This document shows, one piece after another, positions 16,954 through 25,202 of a DNA stretch of 64,000 nucleotides. Origin of the DNA: Chloroflexota bacterium (GTDB lineage Bacteria > Vulcanimicrobiota > JAMCWD01); the NCBI GenBank assembly GCA_023475345.1, contig JAMCWD010000022.1, positions 52,543 to 116,542 of the forward strand. The letters are read 5' to 3'. The notes below the pieces were generated by a model, which was not told the DNA's origin, ran no database searches, and saw only the letters and a program-made list of their open reading frames with translations. A program made the position numbers and the translations under genes. Every line of letters starts with the position of its first letter. Within the stretch, counting starts at the first letter, position 1.

Positions 16954-17805
16954 CTATCCTTTCATAGCGTTCCATGCCGCCCATTTCATTAAAGAAACGG
17001 GCGCCGGTTCACCAAGCCATATCTCGTAAGACAGGGCGGCCTGATGAATCAGCATCCCCAGTCCCCCGCAGGCCCTTGCCCGCTTCGTTTCCGCCTCGAA
17101 CAAGAACCTTGTCCGGAGAGGATTATATACCAGGTCATAAGCAACCCATCCCTGCCTGAGGTTATCCGGCAGGATCGCAGGGATCCCGTCGATATCGGGA
17201 TACATCCCCACCGGGGTGGCGTTTATAATAATATCGATCCCCGGTCCGAGGGATTCCCATGCCTTATTATCTTCTATCCTGTGTGAATAAAACCCTGTAT
17301 GAGGGAAACCCTCCGAAAAAAATTCTATAATTCCATTTGCCTTCGGAGTTTTCCTTGCGAAAAAATGAAGTTCGCCGATATTCCTGGTCAGCAGGGCATA
17401 CGCGATGCTCCGGGCGGCTCCCCCGGAACCCAGAATGACCGCGGTTTTGCCCTCTATAGGCTCTCTCACTTCTTCCTGCCATGCTCTTAAAAAACCGCCG
17501 ACGTCGGTGTTGTATCCTATCGCGCGGCCTTCTGAAAATTTTATCGTATTCACTGAACCGGTTATCATCGCGGTTTCATCTTTTTCATCGATTAATTTGG
17601 CGACGGATGTTTTGTGCGGGATGGTAACATTGACCCCTGCCATGCCCAGCACATTAAGGCCTTTTATAGCCGCATTCAGCTTTGCAGGCTCGACCTGGAA
17701 AGGGAGATAGATGCAGTCCATATCCTGCTTTTTGAAGCAAGTGTTGAAAATAACGGGCGATATGCTGTGCCCCAGGGGGTAGCCTAAGATGCCTAGAACT
17801 TTCAT
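16954..17805 (-). CDS. aroE: shikimate dehydrogenase (NADP+)
   Basis: Reduces 3-dehydroshikimate to shikimate. I place the start at ATG 17805 (protein MKVLGILGYPLGHSISP, 283 residues), which overlaps the aroA stop as ATGA. A longer frame reaches 17862 but would run well into aroA and adds 19 residues not found in the family. The shikimate-binding GHSISP and catalytic-lysine motif NVTIPHKTS, GYNTDVGGF, the NADP-binding GSGGAARSIAYAL and NATPVGM are all present. Confidence 0.95.
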   Translation of the reverse strand: MKVLGILGYPLGHSISPVIFNTCFKKQDMDCIYLPFQVEPAKLNAAIKGLNVLGMAGVNVTIPHKTSVAKLIDEKDETAMITGSVNTIKFSEGRAIGYNTDVGGFLRAWQEEVREPIEGKTAVILGSGGAARSIAYALLTRNIGELHFFARKTPKANGIIEFFSEGFPHTGFYSHRIEDNKAWESLGPGIDIIINATPVGMYPDIDGIPAILPDNLRQGWVAYDLVYNPLRTRFLFEAETKRARACGGLGMLIHQAALSYEIWLGEPAPVSLMKWAAWNAMKG

Positions 17806-19097
17806 AATCCGCAGGCTCCTCCCAGGATTTCCCAGAAGCCGGGGAAAGAGACCTCTACACACTCCGCGTCTTCCAGCATGACGCCGTCCTTCGAGATCAT
17901 CCCCGCGACAGCCATGCTCATTGCTATCCGGTGATCCCCGTAGCTTCGGACTCTCCCGCCCTTTATCGGGACAGGTCCTTCTATCTCAAAACCGTCATCG
18001 AGTACGTTTACCGTAACTCCCAGATCCGACAGGCATTCGGCTATTGCAAAGATCCTGTCGGTTTCCTTGAAGCGCAGCTCTCCTGCTCCGGTAACCCTGG
18101 TTACGCCTTCGGCCTGCGTGGCGATTACTGCAAGAAGCGGGAGTTCATCGATAAGCCTGGGCACCTGTTCCCCTTCGATATCGATCCCGTGGAGCTTGCT
18201 TGTTCTTATAAGTATGTTGCCCGAAGGCTCCGGCCCTTCTTCATCGGATGGGGTAATCGTAATATCGGCGCCCATCCTCACGAGCACGTCGAGGAAGCCT
18301 GTCCGCGTGTGGTTCAGCCCGACCTTTTCTATTTCGATCCTGCTGTCGGGGGTCATGGCCCCTGCCGCTATGAAATACGCCGCAGATGAAATGTCGCCCG
18401 GGATTTCCAGGTTGAAGCCGGGGAAGCCGTCTATGTCGCCTTCCACTTCCACCCGGTGCCCTATTCTGATCATCGGTATCTCAAGGTAAGAAAAAAGGTT
18501 TTCGGTATGATCCCTGCTGGCGGAGGTTTCGACGACTACGGTGGTGCCTTTCGCATACAACCCTGCGAAAAGGATCGCCGATTTGACCTGTGCGCTGGGG
18601 ACGGGAGTATGATATTCAATCCCCGTAAGCTTACGCCCCTGTATTGCGATGGGAGGCAGCGCGCCGTTCTCTCTCCCGAATATAAGCGCTCCCATGTGCC
18701 TCAGAGGCTCTACGACTCTTAACATCGGGCGGCGGTTCAACGACTGGTCCCCGTTCATTACGGCAAAGATATTCTGTCCTGCCAGAATCCCCGATAAAAG
18801 GCGTATCGTGGTTCCTGAATTGCCGACGGGAAGAATACAATCCGGTTCGCTGAAGTTTCTCATCCCCATACCTGAAAGGTGCATGGTTTCCTGCCCGTTC
18901 CGCAAAGATGCTCTCAGCCCCATAATCTGAAGGCATGCAAGGGTTGAATAACAGTCGGCACACGGGCAGAAGCCGGTTATCGTGCTTTCCCCTTCAGCCA
19001 TTGTCGCGAGCATAAGCGCGCGGTGAGTTATCGATTTGTCGCCCGGCACCCTGAGCCTTCTCTTTATGGATTTTGCCGGGGCAATAAATATCTCCAA
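17802..19097 (-). CDS. aroA: 3-phosphoshikimate 1-carboxyvinyltransferase (EPSP synthase)
   Basis: Joins phosphoenolpyruvate to shikimate-3-phosphate. The 431 residues show PGDKSITHRALML at the N-terminus, GNSGTTIRLLSG, the ASRDHTENL stretch, and the C-terminal RFKETDRIFAIAECL and GDHRIAMSMAVAG. It is the first gene of the aro operon. The ATG is followed by a lysine-rich opening (PAKSIKRRLRVPGDKS) typical of the bacterial enzyme. Overlap with aroE by four bases indicates translational coupling. Confidence 0.97.
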   Translation of the reverse strand: MEIFIAPAKSIKRRLRVPGDKSITHRALMLATMAEGESTITGFCPCADCYSTLACLQIMGLRASLRNGQETMHLSGMGMRNFSEPDCILPVGNSGTTIRLLSGILAGQNIFAVMNGDQSLNRRPMLRVVEPLRHMGALIFGRENGALPPIAIQGRKLTGIEYHTPVPSAQVKSAILFAGLYAKGTTVVVETSASRDHTENLFSYLEIPMIRIGHRVEVEGDIDGFPGFNLEIPGDISSAAYFIAAGAMTPDSRIEIEKVGLNHTRTGFLDVLVRMGADITITPSDEEGPEPSGNILIRTSKLHGIDIEGEQVPRLIDELPLLAVIATQAEGVTRVTGAGELRFKETDRIFAIAECLSDLGVTVNVLDDGFEIEGPVPIKGGRVRSYGDHRIAMSMAVAGMISKDGVMLEDAECVEVSFPGFWEILGGACGL

Positions 19098-19252
19098 TAT
19101 TCCTCCGAAAATAAAAAAATCTTCAACATTTCAATTCGCTGTCGTTTCGAATTTTCCCCTTTGCCGGGCTTTTCAATTATCATGCGGAAGGAATTGAAGC
19201 TATGTTGTAGAAGCTCTATCCAGTTCGAAATATTTAGTTGGAGGAAATGATT

Positions 19253-20026
19253 ATGAAAAAGTTGATACCTGTTATTCTGGTTTGTGCAATTATCCTGGCA
19301 TTTGCTGCGATGCCCGCCGTTGCCGCCGATGATAATGCCAAGGGGAATGAAATATTCATCGGTGTATGGTCGGCTGACTTGCAGGGTTCGGTCAAATCCG
19401 GTACCACATCAATCAATGTGAAAGACGACCTGGGTTTCAGCACGAAGAGCACCCTTTATGCAGGGGCGAAGTTCGACCTCAGCAAAAAGTGGAATTTGAG
19501 CCTCGGATATTACGACCTGAGTTATTCGGCCTCCAGCAGGATTAACAAGGCGATTAACTTCGAAGGCAAGACTTACCCGGCAAATGACGTCATCGACGGC
19601 GAGCAGAAATTCTCGGTACTCGAAGGGATGCTGGGTTATAAGCTGATGCAGACCGACGACAGCTTCCTTTCGCTCATCTTCGGCATCAAGTCGATGTCCG
19701 TGAAGACGAAGCTTTCCAGCGCCTCCCAGGGAGCTACCGAATATTCGATAACCGCGCCTGTCCCGGAAATAGGCTTTGCAGGGCAGACCGCTATGGGGGA
19801 CAAGGTGGATTTCTACGGCGAAATCCGCGGCATGAGCGTCCACACCGGCGGGGTTACAGGCAGCACGCTGGATTATGACTTCGGGTTAAAATTCGATGTA
19901 GGGAATAACGGCGGCCTTAAATTCGGTTACAAGTATTCCAAGCTGAACGCCAAGAAGGATGATCAGAACCAGGAAGGGGACCTTTCATATTTCGGCCCTC
20001 ACCTGGATCTGATGTTCAGATTCTAG
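19253..20026 (+). CDS. outer-membrane beta-barrel protein
   Basis: A 257-residue exported protein starting MKKLIPVILVCAIILAF with cleavage probable after PAVA-ADD. I choose ATG 19253 because GGAGG (19240-19244) is 8 bases upstream; a TTG at 19238 and an ATG at 19247 are less well placed. The mature part alternates hydrophobic and polar residues in beta-strand pairs (for example LSLGYYDLSYSAS, LKFGYKYSKL) and ends LMFRF, with the C-terminal phenylalanine recognised by the BAM machinery. This resembles small OmpA-beta/porin-like barrels; the substrate or role is unknown. It is followed by a strong hairpin at 20075. Confidence 0.8.
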   Translation: MKKLIPVILVCAIILAFAAMPAVAADDNAKGNEIFIGVWSADLQGSVKSGTTSINVKDDLGFSTKSTLYAGAKFDLSKKWNLSLGYYDLSYSASSRINKAINFEGKTYPANDVIDGEQKFSVLEGMLGYKLMQTDDSFLSLIFGIKSMSVKTKLSSASQGATEYSITAPVPEIGFAGQTAMGDKVDFYGEIRGMSVHTGGVTGSTLDYDFGLKFDVGNNGGLKFGYKYSKLNAKKDDQNQEGDLSYFGPHLDLMFRF

Positions 20027-20074
20027 CCTGAAAACAGGTTTTTCAGGAGACAAAAATCAAATCGGGATTAATGC

Positions 20075-20100
20075 GAAGGAGTGCTTGCAGGCACTCCTTC
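20075..20100 (+). terminator. terminator-like hairpin after the beta-barrel gene
   Basis: A perfect 10-bp stem GAAGGAGTGC (20075-20084) / GCACTCCTTC (20091-20100) with a 6-base loop. There is no T-tract after it, so it may stabilise the 3' end or terminate inefficiently. Its loop is also the -35 box of the tRNA promoter. Confidence 0.45.
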
Positions 20101-20113
20101 AATATGGTATAAA
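20085..20113 (+). promoter_or_regulatory. promoter of the tRNA-Leu gene
   Basis: TTGCAG (20085-20090) and TATAAA (20108-20113) with a 17-base spacer place the start about 5-6 bases before the mature tRNA at 20126, a normal distance for a tRNA leader. The -35 box is exactly the loop of the upstream hairpin and the spacer holds its 3' arm. Confidence 0.55.
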
Positions 20114-20125
20114 GATATATAAATT

Positions 20126-20211
20126 GCCGGAGTGGCGGAATTGGCAGACGCACGGGACTTAAAATCCCGGGGGCGGCGACGCCCGTGTGGGTTCAAGTCC
20201 CTCCTCCGGCA
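20126..20211 (+). tRNA. tRNA-Leu (anticodon UAA)
   Basis: An 86-base class II tRNA. The acceptor arm GCCGGAG (20126-20132) pairs with CTCCGGC (20204-20210), discriminator A at 20211. The anticodon stem CGGGA/TCCCG encloses the loop CTTAAAA with anticodon TAA, reading UUA and UUG. A long variable arm (GGGGCGGCGACGCCC region) and the T-loop GTTCAAGTC are present. The 3' CCA is not encoded. Confidence 0.97.
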
Positions 20212-20331
20212 CTTTTATTTATGCGGAAAAAATATACAACCTTGCGGGTTAACGGTACATGCCGGATGAGGATTTCGCCGCTCCTATAAATTCCGGCAGG
20301 ACACCCATAATCTCCCTCCGAATCCTACCTT

Positions 20332-21702
20332 ATGCCTGCAGCGCCTCATGATGAAAAAATAGAATCCCAGGGTCGCCGGACTGGCAATCGAGGTTCTCAA
20401 GGAAAACGGCCGGATCGCCGCCCGTTCCTCCTGTTACTGCTTCTCTTGGCCGTTACAATACTTACCTGGCAAATGCAACCATTCATCAAATCCGGCATCG
20501 GTTACATTGTTTTTCTATTCCGGTATCCCCATCCTCACGGCTCTTCCGTCCCTTTTTCGGCGGAAAACTTTTCACTTAATCAAATATACCGCCTCCTCAA
20601 ACTCGAAGAAGGCGATTATATCTACCGGCGTTACTGGCAAAAATTGTTGCCCCGCTCGATGAGCATGAAAAAAAACGGCGTCTTAAAACCCGATTATTAC
20701 AGTGTCCCTGACATGGAAAACGAGACTGTGAAAAAAACCTCCCCGGCCCTGCTGTTTTTCAGCAACAGCCCCGAGATCCTCAATTCAGGGATGCTTCCCG
20801 GAGGCAAAGCCGTCGCTGCCAGGGCGGCGCTCAAGCCGGGGATAAGCCGGATAATGGTCTCTCATATAAACAAAAGCCGGGATTTCCTGAGCCTTTTCCT
20901 GGCGATCCGGAATACCGGGCCGAAGCCCTCTGTTTTAACCATCACGAAAAAAAGCTCGGTACAAAGCAACCGGGGCAATGGCATCGTTATGAGCTTCCTT
21001 GAGGCGGGTGCGAAGGCCCAGCTTGATTTTCAAAACGATTCGAGAAAAGAGATCGTCAGCCTGAAAAAAAACGGTATCCGGAAAATAAAAATCGCGGAAA
21101 ATTTTTTACAGGGGGCGGTGGGTATCTTTGAGATTGAAACAGATAAGCCCCTGGTTTTTTCGGTGGTTGTTACCGCCGGGGATACCGGCTTCGATGCCGG
21201 AGACCTTTCCCGCATGGCCGTCCTGCCGCCGGACAACCGTATCATGCGCGGTGTATTCGCCCGCCCCGATTACCGGGTGGGTGCGCTTTACAACCCTGCC
21301 GACGGCGGGATAAAAAAATATACTTTCGGCGGCGGCCGGTGGTCTGATAAGGAAAATACCATGACCGGCTGCAGTTGGCTCGAAGGTCTGGATGAAACCG
21401 GGGCCTTCGAAAAGCCGCTGAAGGTGGTAAACAAGGGGAATTACGGCTCCGTCTATGATTTCACATTGAAGATAAACAATCCGCCCGGCTCGAAATACCG
21501 GAGAGTCATGCTGGTTGCCGTTGGAGCCGGCGGCGAAGGCAGCATAACCGCCGCGGGAAAGCAGGCCATGATCCCTCCGGGCGGTGCAGTTGTGCTTTTC
21601 AATGAAACGGTGGATGGGGAAAGAGAATATAAGTTGGAGTACAACTATGTAGCAAATTCCTTCGCTCCAGTCCACCTGCTGGCCATACCGTTCGAGCGTT
21701 AG
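20332..21702 (+). CDS. membrane-anchored protein of unknown function
   Basis: A 456-residue protein with a basic N-terminus (about residues 1-31), one hydrophobic segment (about 32-50, FLLLLLLLAVTILTW), and a long extracytoplasmic part. It lacks a clear signal-peptidase site, so it is probably a signal-anchor protein. The external part (about 100-456) looks beta-rich with repeated ISRIMVSHINKS and LLAIPFER-like strands. I do not recognise the family. It starts about 120 bases after the tRNA and ends about 100 bases before the propeller genes on the same strand. Confidence 0.65.
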   Translation: MPAAPHDEKIESQGRRTGNRGSQGKRPDRRPFLLLLLLLAVTILTWQMQPFIKSGIGYIVFLFRYPHPHGSSVPFSAENFSLNQIYRLLKLEEGDYIYRRYWQKLLPRSMSMKKNGVLKPDYYSVPDMENETVKKTSPALLFFSNSPEILNSGMLPGGKAVAARAALKPGISRIMVSHINKSRDFLSLFLAIRNTGPKPSVLTITKKSSVQSNRGNGIVMSFLEAGAKAQLDFQNDSRKEIVSLKKNGIRKIKIAENFLQGAVGIFEIETDKPLVFSVVVTAGDTGFDAGDLSRMAVLPPDNRIMRGVFARPDYRVGALYNPADGGIKKYTFGGGRWSDKENTMTGCSWLEGLDETGAFEKPLKVVNKGNYGSVYDFTLKINNPPGSKYRRVMLVAVGAGGEGSITAAGKQAMIPPGGAVVLFNETVDGEREYKLEYNYVANSFAPVHLLAIPFER

Positions 21703-21805
21703 AAGGGGAGTGATGGTGGCGGGAGTTCAGTATGTCCACAAAACCGGTGGAGCAACAAGGGAAGAATTTGCATTAGATGGAATTAATAAAATAGGGGGAT
21801 AGATT

Positions 21806-22938
21806 ATGCAGGATAGAGATTTGAGAAAGAAATTAATGATATTACTCTTGATATTGGCCGGGGTGCTTCTTAGCGATGTAAGCCCGGCTTTTTCCGCGAA
21901 TAATATCGCGCCATTGAATCAATTATGGAAAATTGGTCTTGATAGAAATGTAAGAGAAACTACTATATCAAAAGGAGGAGAAGGATTTGTTGTCAGCCTA
22001 CAGGGCATATTAGACCCTGAAGATAGAACGATTTATATTAACGGTACTATGCTATATATAGATCCCAATTTGGGAAAAGTGAGATGGAAATATACAACAT
22101 CCCACACAATAGATATCCCAGAAATCTCCTCCGATGGAGACCATGTTCTTGCAGGTGAGTTATTTTACGAGTTTAATCGCGATGCTCTTTTTTTCGATAA
22201 GAGCGGGAATCTCTTATGGAAGATCAAGGATGTCGGCGAATGTGATCTTTCCGAAGACGGCAAATATATACTAGTTATACCAGGTCCTTCAGCTGCTATT
22301 GATTATGTAGGTTTATTTGATTCCAAAGGAAAATTAATCTGGAAGAAGAGTGAATCTAAGAGTGGCTTTTATGCCTGCATGTCTTTCGACGGCCGTTATA
22401 TCATGACCGGGACCGGTATAGTTTTTGATAGGCTGGAAAATATCGAGTGGAAAATAGATGAGTTAATAGCAAATATTTTTGTAGGGTCAAGAGGCATTTT
22501 TTCCAATGATAGTTCTTTTTTTATTTTTCCGAACGGAGAGGCGTATGATTTGAAAGGGAAATTTTTAAGAGTTTATGACGGAAACGTTGGGATAGAAGAA
22601 TATACTATAATGTCATTTAATGATAAATATGTATTGAGATTTGATAAAAAGCCGCCTTATACAATATAAGTGGGAAATTGCTCTGGAAAATTGATATGGG
22701 AAAAGATATTCAGCGCGCCGTGATTTCCGCAAAATTAGGGTATGTAATTCTTGGTGTAAAAGTTGATGATAACCATTCCAAGCTAATCTTCCTCGATCTC
22801 AAAACAGGCAAGAAAATCGGCGAAAAGGTTTATGAAGGCGAGGGAGGAATCCATCTTGTCATGCCGGGAGATGAAAAACATCTCGCCGTCGCCTGCGGCA
22901 AAAATATATATTATTACGAGTTATTGAGCCGAAAATGA
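21806..22938 (+). pseudogene. exported beta-propeller (PQQ/WD40-like) gene interrupted by a frameshift
   Basis: The 5' part (21806-22669, 287 codons) has a signal peptide ending in PAFSANNIAPLNQLWKIG and propeller blades with LxWKI repeats. It is closely similar to the intact gene that follows. After GATAAAAAG near 22644-22652 the frame shifts by -1 relative to the paralogue and meets TAA at 22667-22669. The remaining C-terminal blade continues in the -1 frame (GKLLWKIDMGKDIQRAV) to a stop at 22938. The stop overlaps the ATG of the next gene (ATGA), which suggests the full-length gene was once translated to there. A sequencing error or a frameshifting signal could also explain this (see findings). 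Confidence 0.75.
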
Positions 22939-24050
22939 GAAGATTTCTTATTATCTGTGCTTTTCTTGCAATACTTGGTTGTATTTTAATTATTCCGGCT
23001 TTTTCCGCGAATAATATCACGCCATTGAAGCAGTTATGGAAAATCGGGGTAGATAACGATGTGAACGGCATTGGAATATCAAATGGAGGAGAAGGGCTTG
23101 TCGCAAGTATTCATGGCGTGCCGGCTACTAAAGAGGTCGCCCCTGAATTTATTAATGGGAGCCTGATATATATAGAACCCGATTCGGGGAAAATAAAATG
23201 GAAATATACAATCCGCCATTTAGTGTATGATTTAAAAATTTCCTCCGGGGGAGATTATGTTCTGGCGGGCGCGATTTTAGGTGAGTTTGCTTTAGATGCT
23301 CTTTTTTTCGATAAGAGCGGGAATCTATTATGGAAGATTGAGGATGTCGGCGGATTGGAGCTTTCCGAAGACGGTAAATATATCTTAGTTATGCCTGGTA
23401 TGTATTCCAAGACTGATTATACAGGCTTATTCAATTCCGAGAGGAAATTAATATGGAAGATAAGTGAATCCGAGGGCGGCTTTTATGCTACCATGTCCCC
23501 CGATGGCCGTTATGTTATGACCAGAAACGGTATAGTTTTTGACAGACTGAAGAATATTGAATGGAAAATAAATGAGGAGATAGCAGATGAACTTGTAAGG
23601 TCATCAGGGGCGATTTCCAAAGACAGTTTATTTTTTATATTACCTGACGGTAAGGCTTATGATTGGAAGGGGAAACATATAAGAGTTTATAATAGTGATA
23701 TAGGAGAAAGAGGAAGGATTGTAATATCTTTTAATGATAAATATGTACTGAGATCTAATGATAAAGCCGCCCTGTACAACGCAAGCGGGAAATTGCTCTG
23801 GAAAATTGATATGGGAAAAGGAATTCAAGACGCAGTCATTTCCACCAAGTCAGGTTATGTAATTCTTGGTGTAGGAGTTGATGATAAGCACTCCAAGCTC
23901 GTCTTTCTTGATCTCAAAACAGGCAAGAAAATCGGCGAAAAGGTTTATGAAGGCGAAGAATATATCCACCTCGCCATGCCGGGAGATGAAAAACACCTCG
24001 CCATCGCCTGCGGCAAAAATATTTACTACTACGAACTGCTGAGCCGATGA
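22935..24050 (+). CDS. exported beta-propeller (PQQ/WD40-like) protein
   Basis: A 371-residue protein starting with a signal peptide (MRRFLIICAFLAILGCILII, ending near PAFSA). The mature part has six or more blade-like repeats with the pattern (L/I)xWKI...GDYVLAGAI...LSEDGKYILV, as in PQQ-like or WD40-like propellers. These act as binding scaffolds in the periplasm or on the cell surface; the ligand is unknown. It is a tandem duplicate of the frameshifted gene upstream, with a four-base overlap. The two are very similar over their C-terminal blades even at the nucleotide level, so duplication is recent or conversion has occurred. Confidence 0.75.
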   Translation: MRRFLIICAFLAILGCILIIPAFSANNITPLKQLWKIGVDNDVNGIGISNGGEGLVASIHGVPATKEVAPEFINGSLIYIEPDSGKIKWKYTIRHLVYDLKISSGGDYVLAGAILGEFALDALFFDKSGNLLWKIEDVGGLELSEDGKYILVMPGMYSKTDYTGLFNSERKLIWKISESEGGFYATMSPDGRYVMTRNGIVFDRLKNIEWKINEEIADELVRSSGAISKDSLFFILPDGKAYDWKGKHIRVYNSDIGERGRIVISFNDKYVLRSNDKAALYNASGKLLWKIDMGKGIQDAVISTKSGYVILGVGVDDKHSKLVFLDLKTGKKIGEKVYEGEEYIHLAMPGDEKHLAIACGKNIYYYELLSR

Positions 24051-24167
24051 AGGAAATTTTGAAGAATACCCCAGGCTCTCTGCCTGTTTATGCAGTTTAT
24101 TGCAATTTCATCGGCCTTTATGATAGAGTTATATTTGAAATTTAATTAGCAGGGGGGCTGGTTTGTA

Positions 24168-24713
24168 ATGCATCCGTGGCATGATGTCGAACCGGGGGAC
24201 AAGGTCCCGGAAATTTTCAATGTGGTTATCGAGATCCCGAAAGGGTCCAAAAATAAATACGAGCTTGACAAGCGTTCCGGCCTCCTGCGGGTGGACAGGG
24301 TCCTTTTTTCATCGTTGGTTTATCCCGCAAATTACGGCTTCCTGCCACAGACGTATTGTGACGACGGCGACCCCCTGGATGCCCTCGTTCTCGGCCAGGA
24401 GCCGGTTCATCCCCTTACCATCGTTACCGCCAAGGCAATCGGTTGTATGAGGATGCTGGACGAAGGAAAAATCGACGACAAGATTATCGCCATCCATATA
24501 AACGATCCCGAATACGCCGGTTATACAGACATTTCACAGCTCCCGGAGCACAAGCTCCGCGAGATCAAGCGCTTCTTCCAGGACTACAAGGCCCTTGAGA
24601 ATAAGACCACCGAGGTCGAATATTTCCAGGGCAGGATGGACGCCCTTAACATAGTCAGGGACAATATCGAGATGTACCAGAGAGAAAAAGCCCGCCTTCA
24701 ACCTAGAGATTAG
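24168..24713 (+). CDS. ppa: inorganic pyrophosphatase, family I
   Basis: Hydrolyses pyrophosphate to two phosphates with Mg2+, pulling biosynthetic reactions forward. The 181 residues show the soluble family I signatures: [41 protein letters not shown] with the metal-binding aspartates, and [11 protein letters not shown]. The length matches bacterial enzymes (about 175). A run of G (AGGGGGG) precedes the ATG. The stop codon TAG lies inside a heptamer tandem repeat (GATTAGR), so the last residues (RD) are encoded by the repeat. Confidence 0.96.
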   Translation: MHPWHDVEPGDKVPEIFNVVIEIPKGSKNKYELDKRSGLLRVDRVLFSSLVYPANYGFLPQTYCDDGDPLDALVLGQEPVHPLTIVTAKAIGCMRMLDEGKIDDKIIAIHINDPEYAGYTDISQLPEHKLREIKRFFQDYKALENKTTEVEYFQGRMDALNIVRDNIEMYQREKARLQPRD

Positions 24714-24740
24714 GGATTAGAGATTAGGGATTAGAGATTG
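24708..24740. repeat. heptamer tandem repeat GATTAG(G/A) abutting the ppa stop
   Basis: GATTAGG and GATTAGA alternate for four copies from 24708 with a partial fifth. The first unit supplies the last sense codon and stop codon of ppa. A related heptamer array (CTAGAAR) follows dgtpase at 63033. Confidence 0.7.
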
Positions 24741-24743
24741 GAC

Positions 24744-24910
24744 GGGCGAGGCAACCCCGCCCCTACAACGGGAAACTGAAAACCGGGCGGGCGAGGCAAC
24801 CTCGCCCCTACAGCGGGAGACTGAAAACCGGGCGGGCGAGGCAACCTCGCCCATACAACGGGAAACTAGAGACTAGACTAGAGACTGGGCGGGCGGGAAA
24901 ACCCCGCCCC
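24744..24910. repeat. 45-bp hairpin tandem repeats (three units plus a degenerate fourth)
   Basis: GGGCGAGGCAAC recurs at 24744, 24789 and 24834, exactly 45 bases apart, with near-identical filler (CTACAACGGGAAACTGAAAACC). Each unit folds into a hairpin, perfect in the second (GGGCGAGG / CCTCGCCC, 24789-24807). A degenerate unit follows at 24891, after a CTAGAGACTAG stretch. There are no unique spacers, so it is not a CRISPR array. Confidence 0.75.
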
Positions 24911-25202
24911 TTGTACAACCATCCCCTCCTCATTATTAAAGGGATTTATAAGTTTGTGGAAAAATATTATATATACGGTTTCTTAGCGAGGCAGCCGGGG
25001 AAATTTTCAGGGGGGGGTGAATCGATATTCGAAATTCGGCAATTCCAATAATCGAAATAGCATCTGAATTTTCATTCGCCGCCCGCTCTCCCGAAAATCC
25101 CTGGACGGAACCGGCCGTTGTCGATTATATTTATATCGGCGGCAAAACGGAGATCCGTAAGCCGATCCCGGCTGTTACCGGGGGTTGGAGGCACAGGCCG
25201 GC
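24911..25202. other. gene-free stretch before the multi-PAS gene
   Basis: About 290 bases with no gene. TTGGAGG (25185-25191) is the Shine-Dalgarno of the next gene. I see no clear promoter pair and no RNA I can name. Confidence 0.5.

Noticed and set aside
17803..17862. upstream aroE start
   Set aside because: Would overlap aroA by about 60 bases and add residues not seen in AroE; ATGA overlap at 17802-17805 is preferred.
24744..24910. CRISPR array
   Set aside because: Units are direct 45-bp copies with no unique spacers and no cas genes nearby.
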